This document shows, piece after piece, positions 46,736 through 55,389 of a DNA stretch of 64,000 nt; the stretch's first letter is position 1; the number at the start of each line of letters is the position of its first letter. Made by a program: the position numbers and the translations under genes. The notes under the pieces were generated by a model, which saw nothing but the letters and a program-made list of their open reading frames with translations, made no database searches and had not been told where the DNA came from. Source of the DNA: Pseudonocardia hierapolitana (GTDB taxonomy: Bacteria > Actinomycetota > Actinomycetes > Mycobacteriales > Pseudonocardiaceae); contig NZ_VIWU01000001.1 in NCBI RefSeq assembly GCF_007994075.1, positions 4,712,001 to 4,776,000 of the forward strand, in the 5' to 3' direction.

Positions 46736-47582
46736 GCGCGAAGCCCTGGCGCCACGAGCGGTGCTCGGGCATCCAGCCGAGCTCCTCCCGCGCGAGCCGG
46801 TTGTCCGCACCGCGGGCCCACTCCCGGCGAGGGGCATCGGAGACCGGCGGTGCCGGAGCCCCCACCGCCTCGCAGAAGGCGGGCACCCAGTCCCGGCCCG
46901 CCGCCGGCTCGTCGTCGCAGACGTTCACCGCGCCGGACGGCCACTCCAGCGCGGCCACCGCCGCCGCGGCCGCGTCGTCCACGTGCAGGAAGCTCGTGAC
47001 GTCGCCATCGGCCACCAGTCGGCCGGCTCTCGCGTCGGCGGCACGCAGACCACCGGGGGCGAACCAGGTGTCCGGGCCGTAGAACATGCCGTAGCGCAGC
47101 ACCACCCACGCCGGCGCCTCACGCACCGCCGCCTCGAGCGCGGAGATCCCGCGAACGGACGTGGCACGGGGCTCTGGCGCGTCGAGGTCCAGCGGGGTGT
47201 CCTCGCCCGCGGGGGCGTCCCCGCCCGCGTAGGCCCAGGCGATGCTCTGCGCGACGACCCGGCGGGCGCCCGCGGCGAGCGCGGCGTCGACGAGATTGCG
47301 GGTGCCGGTCACGCGCAGCTCCGCGTTGGCGGAGAGGTCGGCCGCGCCGAGGTCGGTGAGCTGGTGCACCACGACCTCGGGCGCGACGTCGCGGACCGTC
47401 GCCGCGAGCGCGACGGCGTCCTTCACGTCGACGACCGCGGGGTCCGCCCCGGCCGCGCGCAGCGCGGGCACGTGCTCCGGCCTGCGGGTGAGCGCTGTGA
47501 CGTGGTGGCCGTTCTCGACCAGCAGCGGGACGAGCCGCCTGCCGACGACGCCGGTGGACCCGGCCAGCAGGATGCGGGTCAT
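46713..47582 (-). CDS. NAD-dependent epimerase/dehydratase family protein
   Basis: A 289-residue extended-SDR protein: LLAGSTGVVGRRLVPLLVENGHHVTALTRRPEHVPALRAAGADPAVVDVKD holds the GxxGxxG cofactor motif. The usual catalytic YxxxK is not evident in the middle, so it may be an atypical member that reduces or simply binds a nucleotide. It overlaps the MocR gene by 23 bases tail to tail and the cupin stop by ATGA, and follows the cupin on the minus strand. Confidence 0.8.
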   Translation of the reverse strand: MTRILLAGSTGVVGRRLVPLLVENGHHVTALTRRPEHVPALRAAGADPAVVDVKDAVALAATVRDVAPEVVVHQLTDLGAADLSANAELRVTGTRNLVDAALAAGARRVVAQSIAWAYAGGDAPAGEDTPLDLDAPEPRATSVRGISALEAAVREAPAWVVLRYGMFYGPDTWFAPGGLRAADARAGRLVADGDVTSFLHVDDAAAAAVAALEWPSGAVNVCDDEPAAGRDWVPAFCEAVGAPAPPVSDAPRREWARGADNRLAREELGWMPEHRSWRQGFALTGAAAR

Positions 47583-47980
47583 GCCGTGACCGGCCGCGGG
47601 GCCCGCAGGTGGCGTCGCTCGGCGAGCTCGGCCTCGTCGACGAGGGTGAGCATGGGCGCGCCCGGCGCGTGGACCATCACCACCACGAAGCGGCTCCACG
47701 CATCGGCCAGCGCGTTCCCGGCCTGGTAGTGGATCACGTCGCCGCCCGGCTCCCAGAACGCCTCGCCCGCGCGGATCACCCGCTCCGGCTCGCCTTCCAG
47801 CTCCCAGACGATCGCCCCCTCGGTGACGTAGCCGTACACCGGGCCGGAGTGGCGGTGGGGCGGGGTGCCCGGGTCGCCGGGCGGCACCTCCACGGTGGCC
47901 GTCATGACCTCGGCGTCGTCGGGGACCGCGGGCAGGGGTTGGTGGGCGAGCGAGGTGAAGATGGAGTTCGAGGACTGCAC
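47579..47980 (-). CDS. Cupin-domain protein
   Basis: A 133-residue single-domain cupin from the GTG at VQSSNSIFTSLAHQPLP. Metal-binding motifs are PPGDPGTPPHRHSGPVYGYVTEGAIVWELEGEP (H-x-H) and WEPGGDVIHYQAGN (H). A longer reading from ATG 48064 or ATG 48010 would run through a perfect 32-bp palindrome, so I favour the short form. Substrate unknown. It may belong to the upstream catabolic cluster. Confidence 0.75.
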   Translation of the reverse strand: MQSSNSIFTSLAHQPLPAVPDDAEVMTATVEVPPGDPGTPPHRHSGPVYGYVTEGAIVWELEGEPERVIRAGEAFWEPGGDVIHYQAGNALADAWSRFVVVMVHAPGAPMLTLVDEAELAERRHLRAPRPVTA

Positions 47981-47996
47981 GGGAGCGACGCTAGCC

Positions 47997-48028
47997 CCGA
48001 ACCGGTCCATCGACGTGGACCGGTTCGG
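47997..48028. promoter_or_regulatory. Perfect 13-bp palindrome before the cupin gene
   Basis: CCGAACCGGTCCA (47997-48009) and TGGACCGGTTCGG (48016-48028) are exact complements with the loop TCGACG. On the minus strand it lies 47 bases after the LLM stop and 17 before the cupin GTG. It could be a terminator of the LLM gene, an operator, or a stem near the cupin start. Confidence 0.7.
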
Positions 48029-48074
48029 AGCCAATCTGCTGTACCGGTTGCGGATCTCGGCCATCCTCCCGACG

Positions 48075-49076
48075 TCAGGGGAGTGCGGGGATGACCGCCG
48101 ATCCGTAGGCCTCGATCGTCGCCTCGCGGGCGTCGTGCATGGCGTAGATCGCGAACTGGTCCACGCCGAGCTCCTCCAGCTCGGCGAGCCGTTCCAGCTG
48201 CGCCGCCGGCGGGCCGAGCAGGCAGAACCGCTCGACGACCTCGTCGGGCACGAAGTCGGTGGACCGGTTGTCGGCGCGGCCGTGGTGGCTGTAGTCGTAG
48301 CCCGCGCGGCCCTTGATGTAACCGGTGAGCGCCGCGGGCACCGCGGCGGACGTCTCGCCGTAGCGCGTGACGAGGTCGGCCACGTGGTTGCCGACCATCC
48401 CGCCGAACCAGCGGCACTGGTCCCGGGCGTGCCCGAGGTCGTCGCCGACGTAGGCCGGGGCGGCCACGCAGACCGTGATCTCGGCCGGGTCCCGGCCGGC
48501 CGCCTCGGCGGCGGCGCGCACGGTCTTGACGGTCCACTCGACGAGGTACGGGTCGGCGAGCTGCAGGATGAACCCGTCGGCGGCGCGCCCGACGAGGTCG
48601 AGCGCCTTGGGCCCGTACCCGGCCATCCACACCGGGAGCGCCGCTCCCTCGGCGATCCACGGGATCTGCACGGTCGTGCCGTGCAGATCGACGGACCGGC
48701 CCTCCGCGAGCTCGCGGATCACGTGGATCGACTCCTCCAGCCGGGCCAGCGTGGTGGGCGGGCGGCCCTGCACGCGCACCGCGGAGTCGCCGCGGCCGAT
48801 GCCGCAGATGGTGCGGTTGCCGAACTGCTCGTTCAGCGTGGCGTGCAGCGACGCGATGACCGTCCAGTCGCGGGTGGCCGGGTTGGTGACCATCGGCCCG
48901 ACCACCAACCGCTGCGTCCGCTCCAGGACGCGCGGGTAGATGACGTAGGGCTCCTGCCAGAGCACGTGCGAGTCGAACGTCCAGCCGTGGCTGAACCCGA
49001 GCTCCTCGGCCCGCACCATGAGGTCGACGACGGTCTGCGCAGGCGGGTCGGTCTGCAGGACCAGGCCTATGTCCAT
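48075..49076 (-). CDS. LLM-class oxidoreductase linked to hydantoinase genes
   Basis: A 333-residue luciferase-like protein, MDIGLVLQTDPPAQTVVDLMVRAEELGFSHGWTFDSHVLWQEPYVIYPRVLERTQRL. It fits the TIGR03842 family of F420-dependent oxidoreductases, which I recall occurs beside dihydropyrimidinase, class III aminotransferase and amidohydrolase genes. The same set lies immediately upstream here. Role in the pathway unknown. The start is preceded directly by repeat copy B. Confidence 0.85.
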   Translation of the reverse strand: MDIGLVLQTDPPAQTVVDLMVRAEELGFSHGWTFDSHVLWQEPYVIYPRVLERTQRLVVGPMVTNPATRDWTVIASLHATLNEQFGNRTICGIGRGDSAVRVQGRPPTTLARLEESIHVIRELAEGRSVDLHGTTVQIPWIAEGAALPVWMAGYGPKALDLVGRAADGFILQLADPYLVEWTVKTVRAAAEAAGRDPAEITVCVAAPAYVGDDLGHARDQCRWFGGMVGNHVADLVTRYGETSAAVPAALTGYIKGRAGYDYSHHGRADNRSTDFVPDEVVERFCLLGPPAAQLERLAELEELGVDQFAIYAMHDAREATIEAYGSAVIPALP

Positions 49077-49202
49077 TGCGCCTCCGCTCCGCTTCGGCGG
49101 GCTCGCGGGCCTTCGAGGCGCCGCCCTGCTCCTCCGGTGCTCGGTCGCTCGTCCCTCGCTCCCTGCGCGCCTCGCCCGCAGGACGGCGCCGGCCCGCTCG
49201 CG
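49077..49202 (-). repeat. Dispersed intergenic repeat, copy B
   Basis: Inverse copy of the sequence at 1602-1725. It fills most of the 154-base hydantoinase-LLM gap and ends at the LLM start codon, exactly as copy A ends at mtrB. The 46-base core 49128-49173 is identical to 1630-1675. Confidence 0.85.
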
Positions 49203-49230
49203 CGGACGCACGCCGCCCGCACCGTCGAGG

Positions 49231-50625
49231 TCATCGCAGGTACTGACAGGTGTCGCGGCGCACGAACCGGCCGTGGCCGGGTGCACCGAGGTACTCGCCC
49301 TTGTCGACGACCACCCGGCCCCGCGAGAGCACCGTCTCGGCCTTGCCGGTGACGGTGCGGCCCTCGTAGCAGGAGTAGTCGACGTTCATGTGGTGCGTCT
49401 CGGCGGAGAGCACCTGCTGCGCGTTCGGGTCGTAGACCACGATGTCGGCGTCCGCGCCGGGGGCGATCGTGCCCTTGCGCGGGTAGAGCCCGAACATCTT
49501 CGCCGGGGTGGCGCAGGCGATCTCGATCCAGCGCCTGCGGCCGATGTGCCCGTCCAGGACGGCCTGGTGCAGCAGGTCCATCCGGGTCTCGACGCCGGGT
49601 AGCCCGTTCGGGATCTTCGAGAAGTCCCCGAGGCCGAGCTCCTTCTGGTCCTTGAAGCAGAAGGGGCAGTGATCGGTGGAGACCACCGACAGGTCGTCGG
49701 TGCGCAGGCCCCGCCACAGCGCCGCCTGGTGCTCGGCGGGCCGCAGCGGTGTGGAGCAGACGTACTTCGCGCCCTCGAAGCCCGGCCGCGCGAGGTCGTC
49801 GACGTCGAGGAACAGGTACTGCGGGCAGGTCTCGGCGAACGCGTTGTAGCCCTCGTCGCGGGCCCGGCTCACCTCGGCGAGGGCCTCGGTGGCCGACAGG
49901 TGGACGATGTAGACGGGCGCGCCCGCCACCTGCGCCAGCCGGATCGCGCGGTGCGTCGCCTCGGCCTCCAGCAGCGCATGCCGCACCACGCCGTGGTACT
50001 TCGGGTCGGTCTGCCCGCGGGCGAGCGCCTGCGCCACGAGCACGTCGATCGCGATGCCGTTCTCGGCGTGCATCATGATCAGGCCGCCGGTCTCGGCGCC
50101 CTTCTGGAACGCGCGCAGGACCTTGCCGTCGTCGCTGTAGAAGACACCGGGATAGGCCATGAACAGCTTGAAGCTGGTGATGCCCTCGCCGACGAGGCCC
50201 TCCATCTCCTTGAGGGAGCCCTCGTTGACGTCCGCCATGATCATGTGGAACGCGTAGTCGATGGCGCAGTTGCCGTCGGCCTTCGCGTGCCAGGCGTCCA
50301 GGCCCTCGCGCAGGGACTTGCCCATCGACTGCACCGCGAAGTCGACGATCGTGGTGGTGCCGCCCCAGGCCGCCGCGCGGGTGCCGGTCTCGAACGTGTC
50401 GGACGCGAACGTGCCGCCGAACGGCAGCTCCATGTGCGTGTGGGCGTCGACCCCGCCCGGGATGACGTACTTGCCGGTGGCGTCGATGACCGTGTCGGCC
50501 GTCCAGCCCTGCGCGAACGCCGGGTCGGCCAGCGCCACCACCTTCTCGTCCTCGATCAGGACGTCCACCGCGCTCTCGTCGGACGCGGTGATCACGAGGC
50601 CGTTCCGGATCAGCGTGCGGGTCAT
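49231..50625 (-). CDS. hydA: Dihydropyrimidinase/D-hydantoinase
   Basis: Opens the ring of dihydrouracil, dihydrothymine or hydantoins. The 464-residue amidohydrolase has the HxH zinc motif DAHTHMELPFGG, the carboxylated Lys in ITSFKLFMAYPGVF, IVHLSATEAL, the Asp/His motif VVSTDHCPF and NGLPGVETRMDLLHQ. Full length. Its start overlaps the aminotransferase stop by ATGA, so both are co-translated. Confidence 0.94.
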   Translation of the reverse strand: MTRTLIRNGLVITASDESAVDVLIEDEKVVALADPAFAQGWTADTVIDATGKYVIPGGVDAHTHMELPFGGTFASDTFETGTRAAAWGGTTTIVDFAVQSMGKSLREGLDAWHAKADGNCAIDYAFHMIMADVNEGSLKEMEGLVGEGITSFKLFMAYPGVFYSDDGKVLRAFQKGAETGGLIMMHAENGIAIDVLVAQALARGQTDPKYHGVVRHALLEAEATHRAIRLAQVAGAPVYIVHLSATEALAEVSRARDEGYNAFAETCPQYLFLDVDDLARPGFEGAKYVCSTPLRPAEHQAALWRGLRTDDLSVVSTDHCPFCFKDQKELGLGDFSKIPNGLPGVETRMDLLHQAVLDGHIGRRRWIEIACATPAKMFGLYPRKGTIAPGADADIVVYDPNAQQVLSAETHHMNVDYSCYEGRTVTGKAETVLSRGRVVVDKGEYLGAPGHGRFVRRDTCQYLR

Positions 50626-51908
50626 GGCGTGACCTCCTCGATCGCGGCCACCAGGATGGCGAGGCCCTCGGCCGCCTCCTCGGCGGTGAGGGTGAGCAGC
50701 GGGGCGATCCGCAGCGCGTTGCCGTGCAGCCCGCCCTTGCCGATGAGCAACCCGCGCCGCTTGCACGCCTCGAGCACGGCGGTGGCGAGCTCGGGAGCCG
50801 GCTCGCCGGGCGTTCCCGTCCCGGGACGCACCAGCTCGACGCCGATCATCAGGCCCTTGCCGCGCACGTCGCCGACGATCGACGAGCCGAGCGCGCGCAG
50901 GCCGTCGAGCAGCGTGGGGCCGTGCCGGGCCGCATTGGCCTGCAGGTCGTGGTCGAGCACGTAGCGCAGGTTGGCCAGCGCGCCGGCGGACGTCAGCGGC
51001 GAGCCGCCGAACGTCGAGATGGAATTGGCGGTGAGGCAGTCCATCACCTCGGCTCGGGCGATCACCCCGCCCATCGACAGCCCGTTCCCGATGCCCTTGG
51101 CGAACGTGACGATGTCGGGTGTGGCGCCGTGGGACTCCCAGCCCCAGAAGTGCTCGCCGGTGCGGCCCCACCCGGTCTGCACCTCGTCGCTGATCCACAG
51201 GATGCCGCGTTCGCGCAGGACCTCGGCGAACGCGCCGAGCAGCCCGTCCGGGCCGGAGGTGAAGCCGCCGACGCCCTGGATCGGCTCGGCGATCAGCGCG
51301 GCGACGTCGCCGCCCGCCTGGTCGAGCACCTCCTTCAGATCGGCGACGCACGCGGCGATGAACTCGCCGTCCGACAGGTGCGCGAACGGGGAGCGGTACC
51401 GCTGGCTGCCGTGCACGTAGTAGACCTGGAACGGCGAGAGCGATGTGGGCGACCACGTCCGGTTCCCGGTGATCGCCACCGTCGAGAACGACCGCCCGTG
51501 GTAGCTGTTGCGCATCGCCAGTATCTGGTTGGACCGGCGAAGCGAGCTGGCGAGCAGCAACGCCGTGTCGTTCGCCTCCGTGCCCGACGTCGTGAGGAAG
51601 ACCTTCGCGTCGGGGATGTCGGAGACGGCCGCGATCTGCTCGGCCAGCTCCACCATCGGCCGGTTCAGGTAGAGCGTGGAGCTGTGGATGATCCGCCCGG
51701 CCTGGTCGCTGACGGCCTTGGTCACCTCGGGCAGCGCGTGGGCCGTCATCGTGGTGAGGATGCCGCCGAAGAAGTCCAGGTAGCGGTTGCCGTCGGCGTC
51801 CCAGACGTAACGGCCCTCGCCGCGCTCGATCTCGATCGGCTCCTGGTAGTAGATCGCCAGCCAGGATGGGAGGACGGCGCGCGTGCGGGCCAGCAGGTTG
51901 TCGGTCAT
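50622..51908 (-). CDS. Class III aminotransferase
   Basis: A 428-residue PLP enzyme: RGEGRYVWDADGNRYLDFFGGI, TSGTEANDTALLLA, ISDEVQTGWGRTGEHFWGWE, and PLP-Lys in VTFAKGIGNGLSMGG. In this cluster the likely job is transfer of the amino group from beta-alanine or 3-aminoisobutyrate, products of the neighbouring amidohydrolase, to pyruvate or 2-oxoglutarate. It overlaps both neighbours by four bases. Confidence 0.9.
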   Translation of the reverse strand: MTDNLLARTRAVLPSWLAIYYQEPIEIERGEGRYVWDADGNRYLDFFGGILTTMTAHALPEVTKAVSDQAGRIIHSSTLYLNRPMVELAEQIAAVSDIPDAKVFLTTSGTEANDTALLLASSLRRSNQILAMRNSYHGRSFSTVAITGNRTWSPTSLSPFQVYYVHGSQRYRSPFAHLSDGEFIAACVADLKEVLDQAGGDVAALIAEPIQGVGGFTSGPDGLLGAFAEVLRERGILWISDEVQTGWGRTGEHFWGWESHGATPDIVTFAKGIGNGLSMGGVIARAEVMDCLTANSISTFGGSPLTSAGALANLRYVLDHDLQANAARHGPTLLDGLRALGSSIVGDVRGKGLMIGVELVRPGTGTPGEPAPELATAVLEACKRRGLLIGKGGLHGNALRIAPLLTLTAEEAAEGLAILVAAIEEVTP

Positions 51909-52756
51909 GCCTCCACCAGCGGTCCGTAGGCGTCGGGACGGCGGTCGCGGTAGAACGCCCAGTTCTGGCGCACCTCGTCGATCAGCGCGAGATCCAGGTC
52001 GCGCACCACGAGCTCCTCGTCGCGGTCGGACGCCGGCTCACCGACGAACTGCCCGCGCGGGTCGACGAAGTAGCTGGTGCCGTAGAAGTCGTTGTCGCCG
52101 TACTCCTCCACGCCGACCCGGTTGATCGCGGCGATGAAGTACTCGTTGGCCACCGCGGCGGCCGGCTGCTCCAGCTTCCACAGGTACGACGACAGGCTGC
52201 GGCTGGTGGCGCTCGGGTTGTAGACGATCTGCGCCCCGGCCAGCCCCAGCGCGCGCCATCCTTCCGGGAAGTGCCGGTCGTAGCAGATGTAGACGCCGAC
52301 GCGGCCCACCGCGGTGTCGAAGACCGGCCAGCCGAGGTTGCCCGGGCGGAAGTAGAACTTCTCCCAGAAGCCCTTGACCTGCGGGATGTGGTGCTTGCGG
52401 TACTTGCCCAGGTAGTTGCCGTCGGCGTCGATCACGGCCGCGGTGTTGTAGTAGTTGCCCGCGCTCTCGATCTCGAACACCGGCACGACGAGCACCATGC
52501 CGAGCTCCTTGGCCAGCGCCTGCATCCGCTGGACGGTGGGACCGTCCGGCACCTGCTCGGCCCACCGGTAGTGCTCCGCCTCCTGCACCTGGCAGAAGTA
52601 CGGCGCGTTGAAGACCTCCTGGAAGCCCATGATCTGCGCGCCCTGCTCGGCGGCCGACCGTGCGTACTTCTCGTGCACCTCGATCATCGAGGCGGTGTCG
52701 CCCGTCCATTTCGCCTGCAACAGCGCCGCGCGCACCACCCGGGACTCTCCCGCCAT
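51905..52756 (-). CDS. Beta-ureidopropionase-like nitrilase-superfamily hydrolase
   Basis: A 283-residue C-N hydrolase. The catalytic triad is Glu in MGFQEVFNAPYF, Lys in KYRKHHIPQVKGFWEKFYF and Cys in VGVYICYDRHFPE. The sequence between matches N-carbamoyl-beta-alanine amidohydrolases, which release beta-alanine, CO2 and ammonia. It is the first gene of the minus-strand cluster. No dihydropyrimidine dehydrogenase is present in the window. Confidence 0.9.
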   Translation of the reverse strand: MAGESRVVRAALLQAKWTGDTASMIEVHEKYARSAAEQGAQIMGFQEVFNAPYFCQVQEAEHYRWAEQVPDGPTVQRMQALAKELGMVLVVPVFEIESAGNYYNTAAVIDADGNYLGKYRKHHIPQVKGFWEKFYFRPGNLGWPVFDTAVGRVGVYICYDRHFPEGWRALGLAGAQIVYNPSATSRSLSSYLWKLEQPAAAVANEYFIAAINRVGVEEYGDNDFYGTSYFVDPRGQFVGEPASDRDEELVVRDLDLALIDEVRQNWAFYRDRRPDAYGPLVEA

Positions 52757-52933
52757 CGCCAGACCTCCGACGTCATCGCCCAGAAGGGGACACCTTCGAA
52801 CGCGGACGGGCTCGCTCGCAAGACCCAATCCGGGACGGTGCGGAGCCCGTCACGCACTCGTGTCATGGCGGACATGGTTGCCACCCGATCCGCGCTTGTG
52901 GTCCGCTCGAACCGGCGGGGATCGGGGGGCGGG

Positions 52934-53485
52934 ATGGCGGTCATGGACTGGGTGTCCGGCGGGCTCGCGGCCGCCTGCCTCGGAACCGGCCTGCTGCACG
53001 TGCTCCGCGTGGCCCTGCGGCGTCGGGACGTCGCAGCCGAGCTCTCGCACGCCGCGATGGGCCTCGGCATGGCTGCCATGCTCTCGCCGCTCGGCAACCC
53101 GGTGCCCGGCCCGGTGTGGACGGTCGTGTTCGTCCTCGGCGTCGTATGGTTCGGCGGCGCGGTGCTGCGCAGCAGGACGTTCGGTGGCGACGCCGGTCAT
53201 CACGTCGTCGGCAGCGGCGCGATGCTGCTGATGCTGGCCGCGGGACACAGCGCACACGGCCGCGGGGTGGCGGGCACGCTCGGGCTGGCGTCCGTGCTCG
53301 CGCTCGCGCTCACCGGCTACTTCGCCTGGCACGCCCTGCGCTGCGCCGACGGCTGCCGCCGCGCCGAACCCGCTCCCGGCGTGGTGGCCACGCGGACCCG
53401 CACGCTGGTGGCCCCTCAACTGGCCGCGGGGGCGCAGCTGGTGACGGCCGCGACGATGTCGGTGATGTTGCTGGGGATGGTGTGA
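52934..53485 (+). CDS. DUF5134 membrane protein
   Basis: A 183-residue protein with five or six hydrophobic helices and a conserved His-rich pattern (GLLHVLRVAL, ELSHAAMGLGMAAML, HHVVGSGAML, GHSAHGRG) as in the actinobacterial DUF5134 family. This suggests metal or haem binding in the membrane, but no function is known. It converges with the MFS gene, 3 bases apart. Confidence 0.8.
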   Translation: MAVMDWVSGGLAAACLGTGLLHVLRVALRRRDVAAELSHAAMGLGMAAMLSPLGNPVPGPVWTVVFVLGVVWFGGAVLRSRTFGGDAGHHVVGSGAMLLMLAAGHSAHGRGVAGTLGLASVLALALTGYFAWHALRCADGCRRAEPAPGVVATRTRTLVAPQLAAGAQLVTAATMSVMLLGMV

Positions 53486-53488
53486 GCA

Positions 53489-54745
53489 TCAGGAGGGGGA
53501 GGGGGCGGGGTCCTTCAGCGACGATTCCGGGAGGTGGCGCTCCAACAGCAGCATTCCGGCGATGCTGGCGATGTTCAGCAGACCCAGCGCGATCCACGGG
53601 GCCGCTGTGGCCAGCTCGAAGAGGGTGGCGAAGAACGCGGGCGCGATGATCGAGGAGATCGTGAACGAGTACTGGAACGTGGCGAGGTAGCGGCCGCGGG
53701 CGGCGGGTGGCGCCGCTGCGGCGGCGAGTCCCATCGACACCGGGGCGTGCACGACCTCGGCCGCCGTGAAGAGCAACGTGCCGGCGACCAGGACCGGCAG
53801 CACCCAGCCCGGCTGCCCCGGCACCAGCACCGCGAGCGAGACGCACCACGCCGCCCACAGCGCGGCAGCCGCGATGATGCTGCGCGTGCGGCGGAACCCG
53901 GTGAGCCGCGCGACGACGGGCGCCGACAGCACGGCGATCAGCACCGCGTTGCCCGCGAGCAGCGCCGAGGTGAGCCACGCGGGCCCGTCGATGCCGATCA
54001 GGATCACCGTGGGGAGTGCGACGCCCAGCATCATGCTGGAGAGCGCGTAGACCGAGTTGAGCGCGATCAGGCCGAGGAACGGCCGGTCGCGCAGCAGCGT
54101 GGCGTAGCCGGAGCGCTCGAGCGGCTCGTGCGCGTGGCCGGACCCGGTGCGGACGAACGCCGTGATGAGCACGGCCGCGACCGTGAAGCACGCGGCAGCG
54201 GCGTAGGCGACGGCCCGGTAGGTGGCGTCGCGTCCGTCGGAGACGACGAACCCCGTGACGAGCCCGCCCACCGCGAGCCCGGCCGTGCGGGCGCCGTTGG
54301 CGAGCGCGTACCAGGTGTCGCGGGAGTGCGTCTTCGTGCTGCCGTCGACGAAGTCGGCGATCGCGGTGAACACGGCCGACCAGAAGAACCGCACCCCGAT
54401 CGCGACGAGCGCGGACGACACGAGGATCCCGACCGGCCCGCTCACCCAGGCGTACGCGAGGAAGCCGACGGCCTGCAGCAGTTGCGCGCCGACCACGAGG
54501 GGCAGCGCCCCGAACCGGTCGGCGAGCGTGCCGACCCAGATCGGGATCGGCAGCGTCACCGCGTTGGCGACGGTGAGCAGCACCCCGACCAGCGCCAACG
54601 GCACGTCGGTGAGCTCGACGAAGTAGACGAGGGACAGGGGGAGGAAGAGCCCGTTGCCCAACGAGTCGACGGCGAGTGCGCCGATCAGGACCGGGCCGCC
54701 CCGGCTACCGCGCGTGCTCGCCTCGGCCCGTCCCCCGTTCGCCAC
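53489..54745 (-). CDS. MFS transporter
   Basis: A 418-residue permease with twelve predicted helices. The loop between helices 2 and 3 contains GTLADRFGALPLVVGAQLLQ, the MFS motif A variant. The overall pattern suits a drug-efflux type, but the substrate is unknown. Start ATG. It is divergent from the four-gene cassette at 54874. Confidence 0.88.
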   Translation of the reverse strand: MANGGRAEASTRGSRGGPVLIGALAVDSLGNGLFLPLSLVYFVELTDVPLALVGVLLTVANAVTLPIPIWVGTLADRFGALPLVVGAQLLQAVGFLAYAWVSGPVGILVSSALVAIGVRFFWSAVFTAIADFVDGSTKTHSRDTWYALANGARTAGLAVGGLVTGFVVSDGRDATYRAVAYAAAACFTVAAVLITAFVRTGSGHAHEPLERSGYATLLRDRPFLGLIALNSVYALSSMMLGVALPTVILIGIDGPAWLTSALLAGNAVLIAVLSAPVVARLTGFRRTRSIIAAAALWAAWCVSLAVLVPGQPGWVLPVLVAGTLLFTAAEVVHAPVSMGLAAAAAPPAARGRYLATFQYSFTISSIIAPAFFATLFELATAAPWIALGLLNIASIAGMLLLERHLPESSLKDPAPSPS

Positions 54746-54873
54746 GACGGGCGAGCGTACGACTGCGTGAAAAAAGGGGAAAGCGAGTAGCGAGCCGCAT
54801 GCGTGGGGTAGCCGTATCGCGGCTAGATTCGCACCGTACGGCTGGGTTCGGGTACCACGGGGAGTTGCGGAAG

Positions 54874-55134
54874 ATGGCGAGCATCGAAGAGGTCAGAGCC
54901 GGCATCGCGCTGGCCAACGACAAGGCCTCGGAGAGCCTCGGGGCGCTGCAGCAGGCGCACTCCTCCCTCGAGCAGGCGCAGGGGGCGTTGCAGCAGGTGA
55001 CGGAGGGCAGCACGCAGGCCGACGTCTCGGAGGCGAACGGGCTGCTCGCCCAGGCCGTCGGCAGCATCAGCGAGGTGCAGAACCAGGTGCAGGCCGCGAT
55101 CCAGGCGTCAGAAGGCGTCGCCAACAGGCTGTGA
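54874..55134 (+). CDS. Small helical protein A of the FtsK cassette
   Basis: An 86-residue protein, MASIEEVRAGIALANDKASE onwards, made of two long Ala/Gln-rich amphipathic helices with a short turn (residues 45-52). No signal or membrane helix. It shows a weak repeat of the pattern of the next protein (EVRAxxA at the start, LExAxxxL in the middle), so the two look like paralogues. No WXG motif, although the length and helix-hairpin form resemble WXG100 proteins. First gene of the four-gene cassette. Confidence 0.8.
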   Translation: MASIEEVRAGIALANDKASESLGALQQAHSSLEQAQGALQQVTEGSTQADVSEANGLLAQAVGSISEVQNQVQAAIQASEGVANRL

Positions 55135-55382
55135 GCGATCTGGGGGAGGTGCGGGCCGTCCTGGCAGGGGTGGCCGAGCAGCTCGGCAGCGCCTACCAGC
55201 AGGCCGGGATCGCCCGTGCCCGGCTCGAGGATGCCGTGGCCGTGCTCGACGGGCTGGGTGAGCAGCACTCGGAGCCGCTGGTGCCCGCCGAGCTGCTGCA
55301 GGCGACGGAGGAGCTGGAGCGCGGTCTGGGGCTGATCACCGGCGGCGCGTCCGCGGTGGCCGACATCGACGCGCGGTTGTAG
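55131..55382 (+). CDS. Small helical protein B of the FtsK cassette
   Basis: An 83-residue acidic protein, MSDLGEVRAVLAGVAEQLGS onwards, helical throughout. Its GTG start overlaps protein A by GTGA. It shares with protein A the spacing EVRA, then LExAxxxL, so a heterodimer is possible. No known domain. It is followed by the ATPase gene after 7 bases. Confidence 0.8.
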   Translation: MSDLGEVRAVLAGVAEQLGSAYQQAGIARARLEDAVAVLDGLGEQHSEPLVPAELLQATEELERGLGLITGGASAVADIDARL

Positions 55383-55389
55383 GTCTCAC

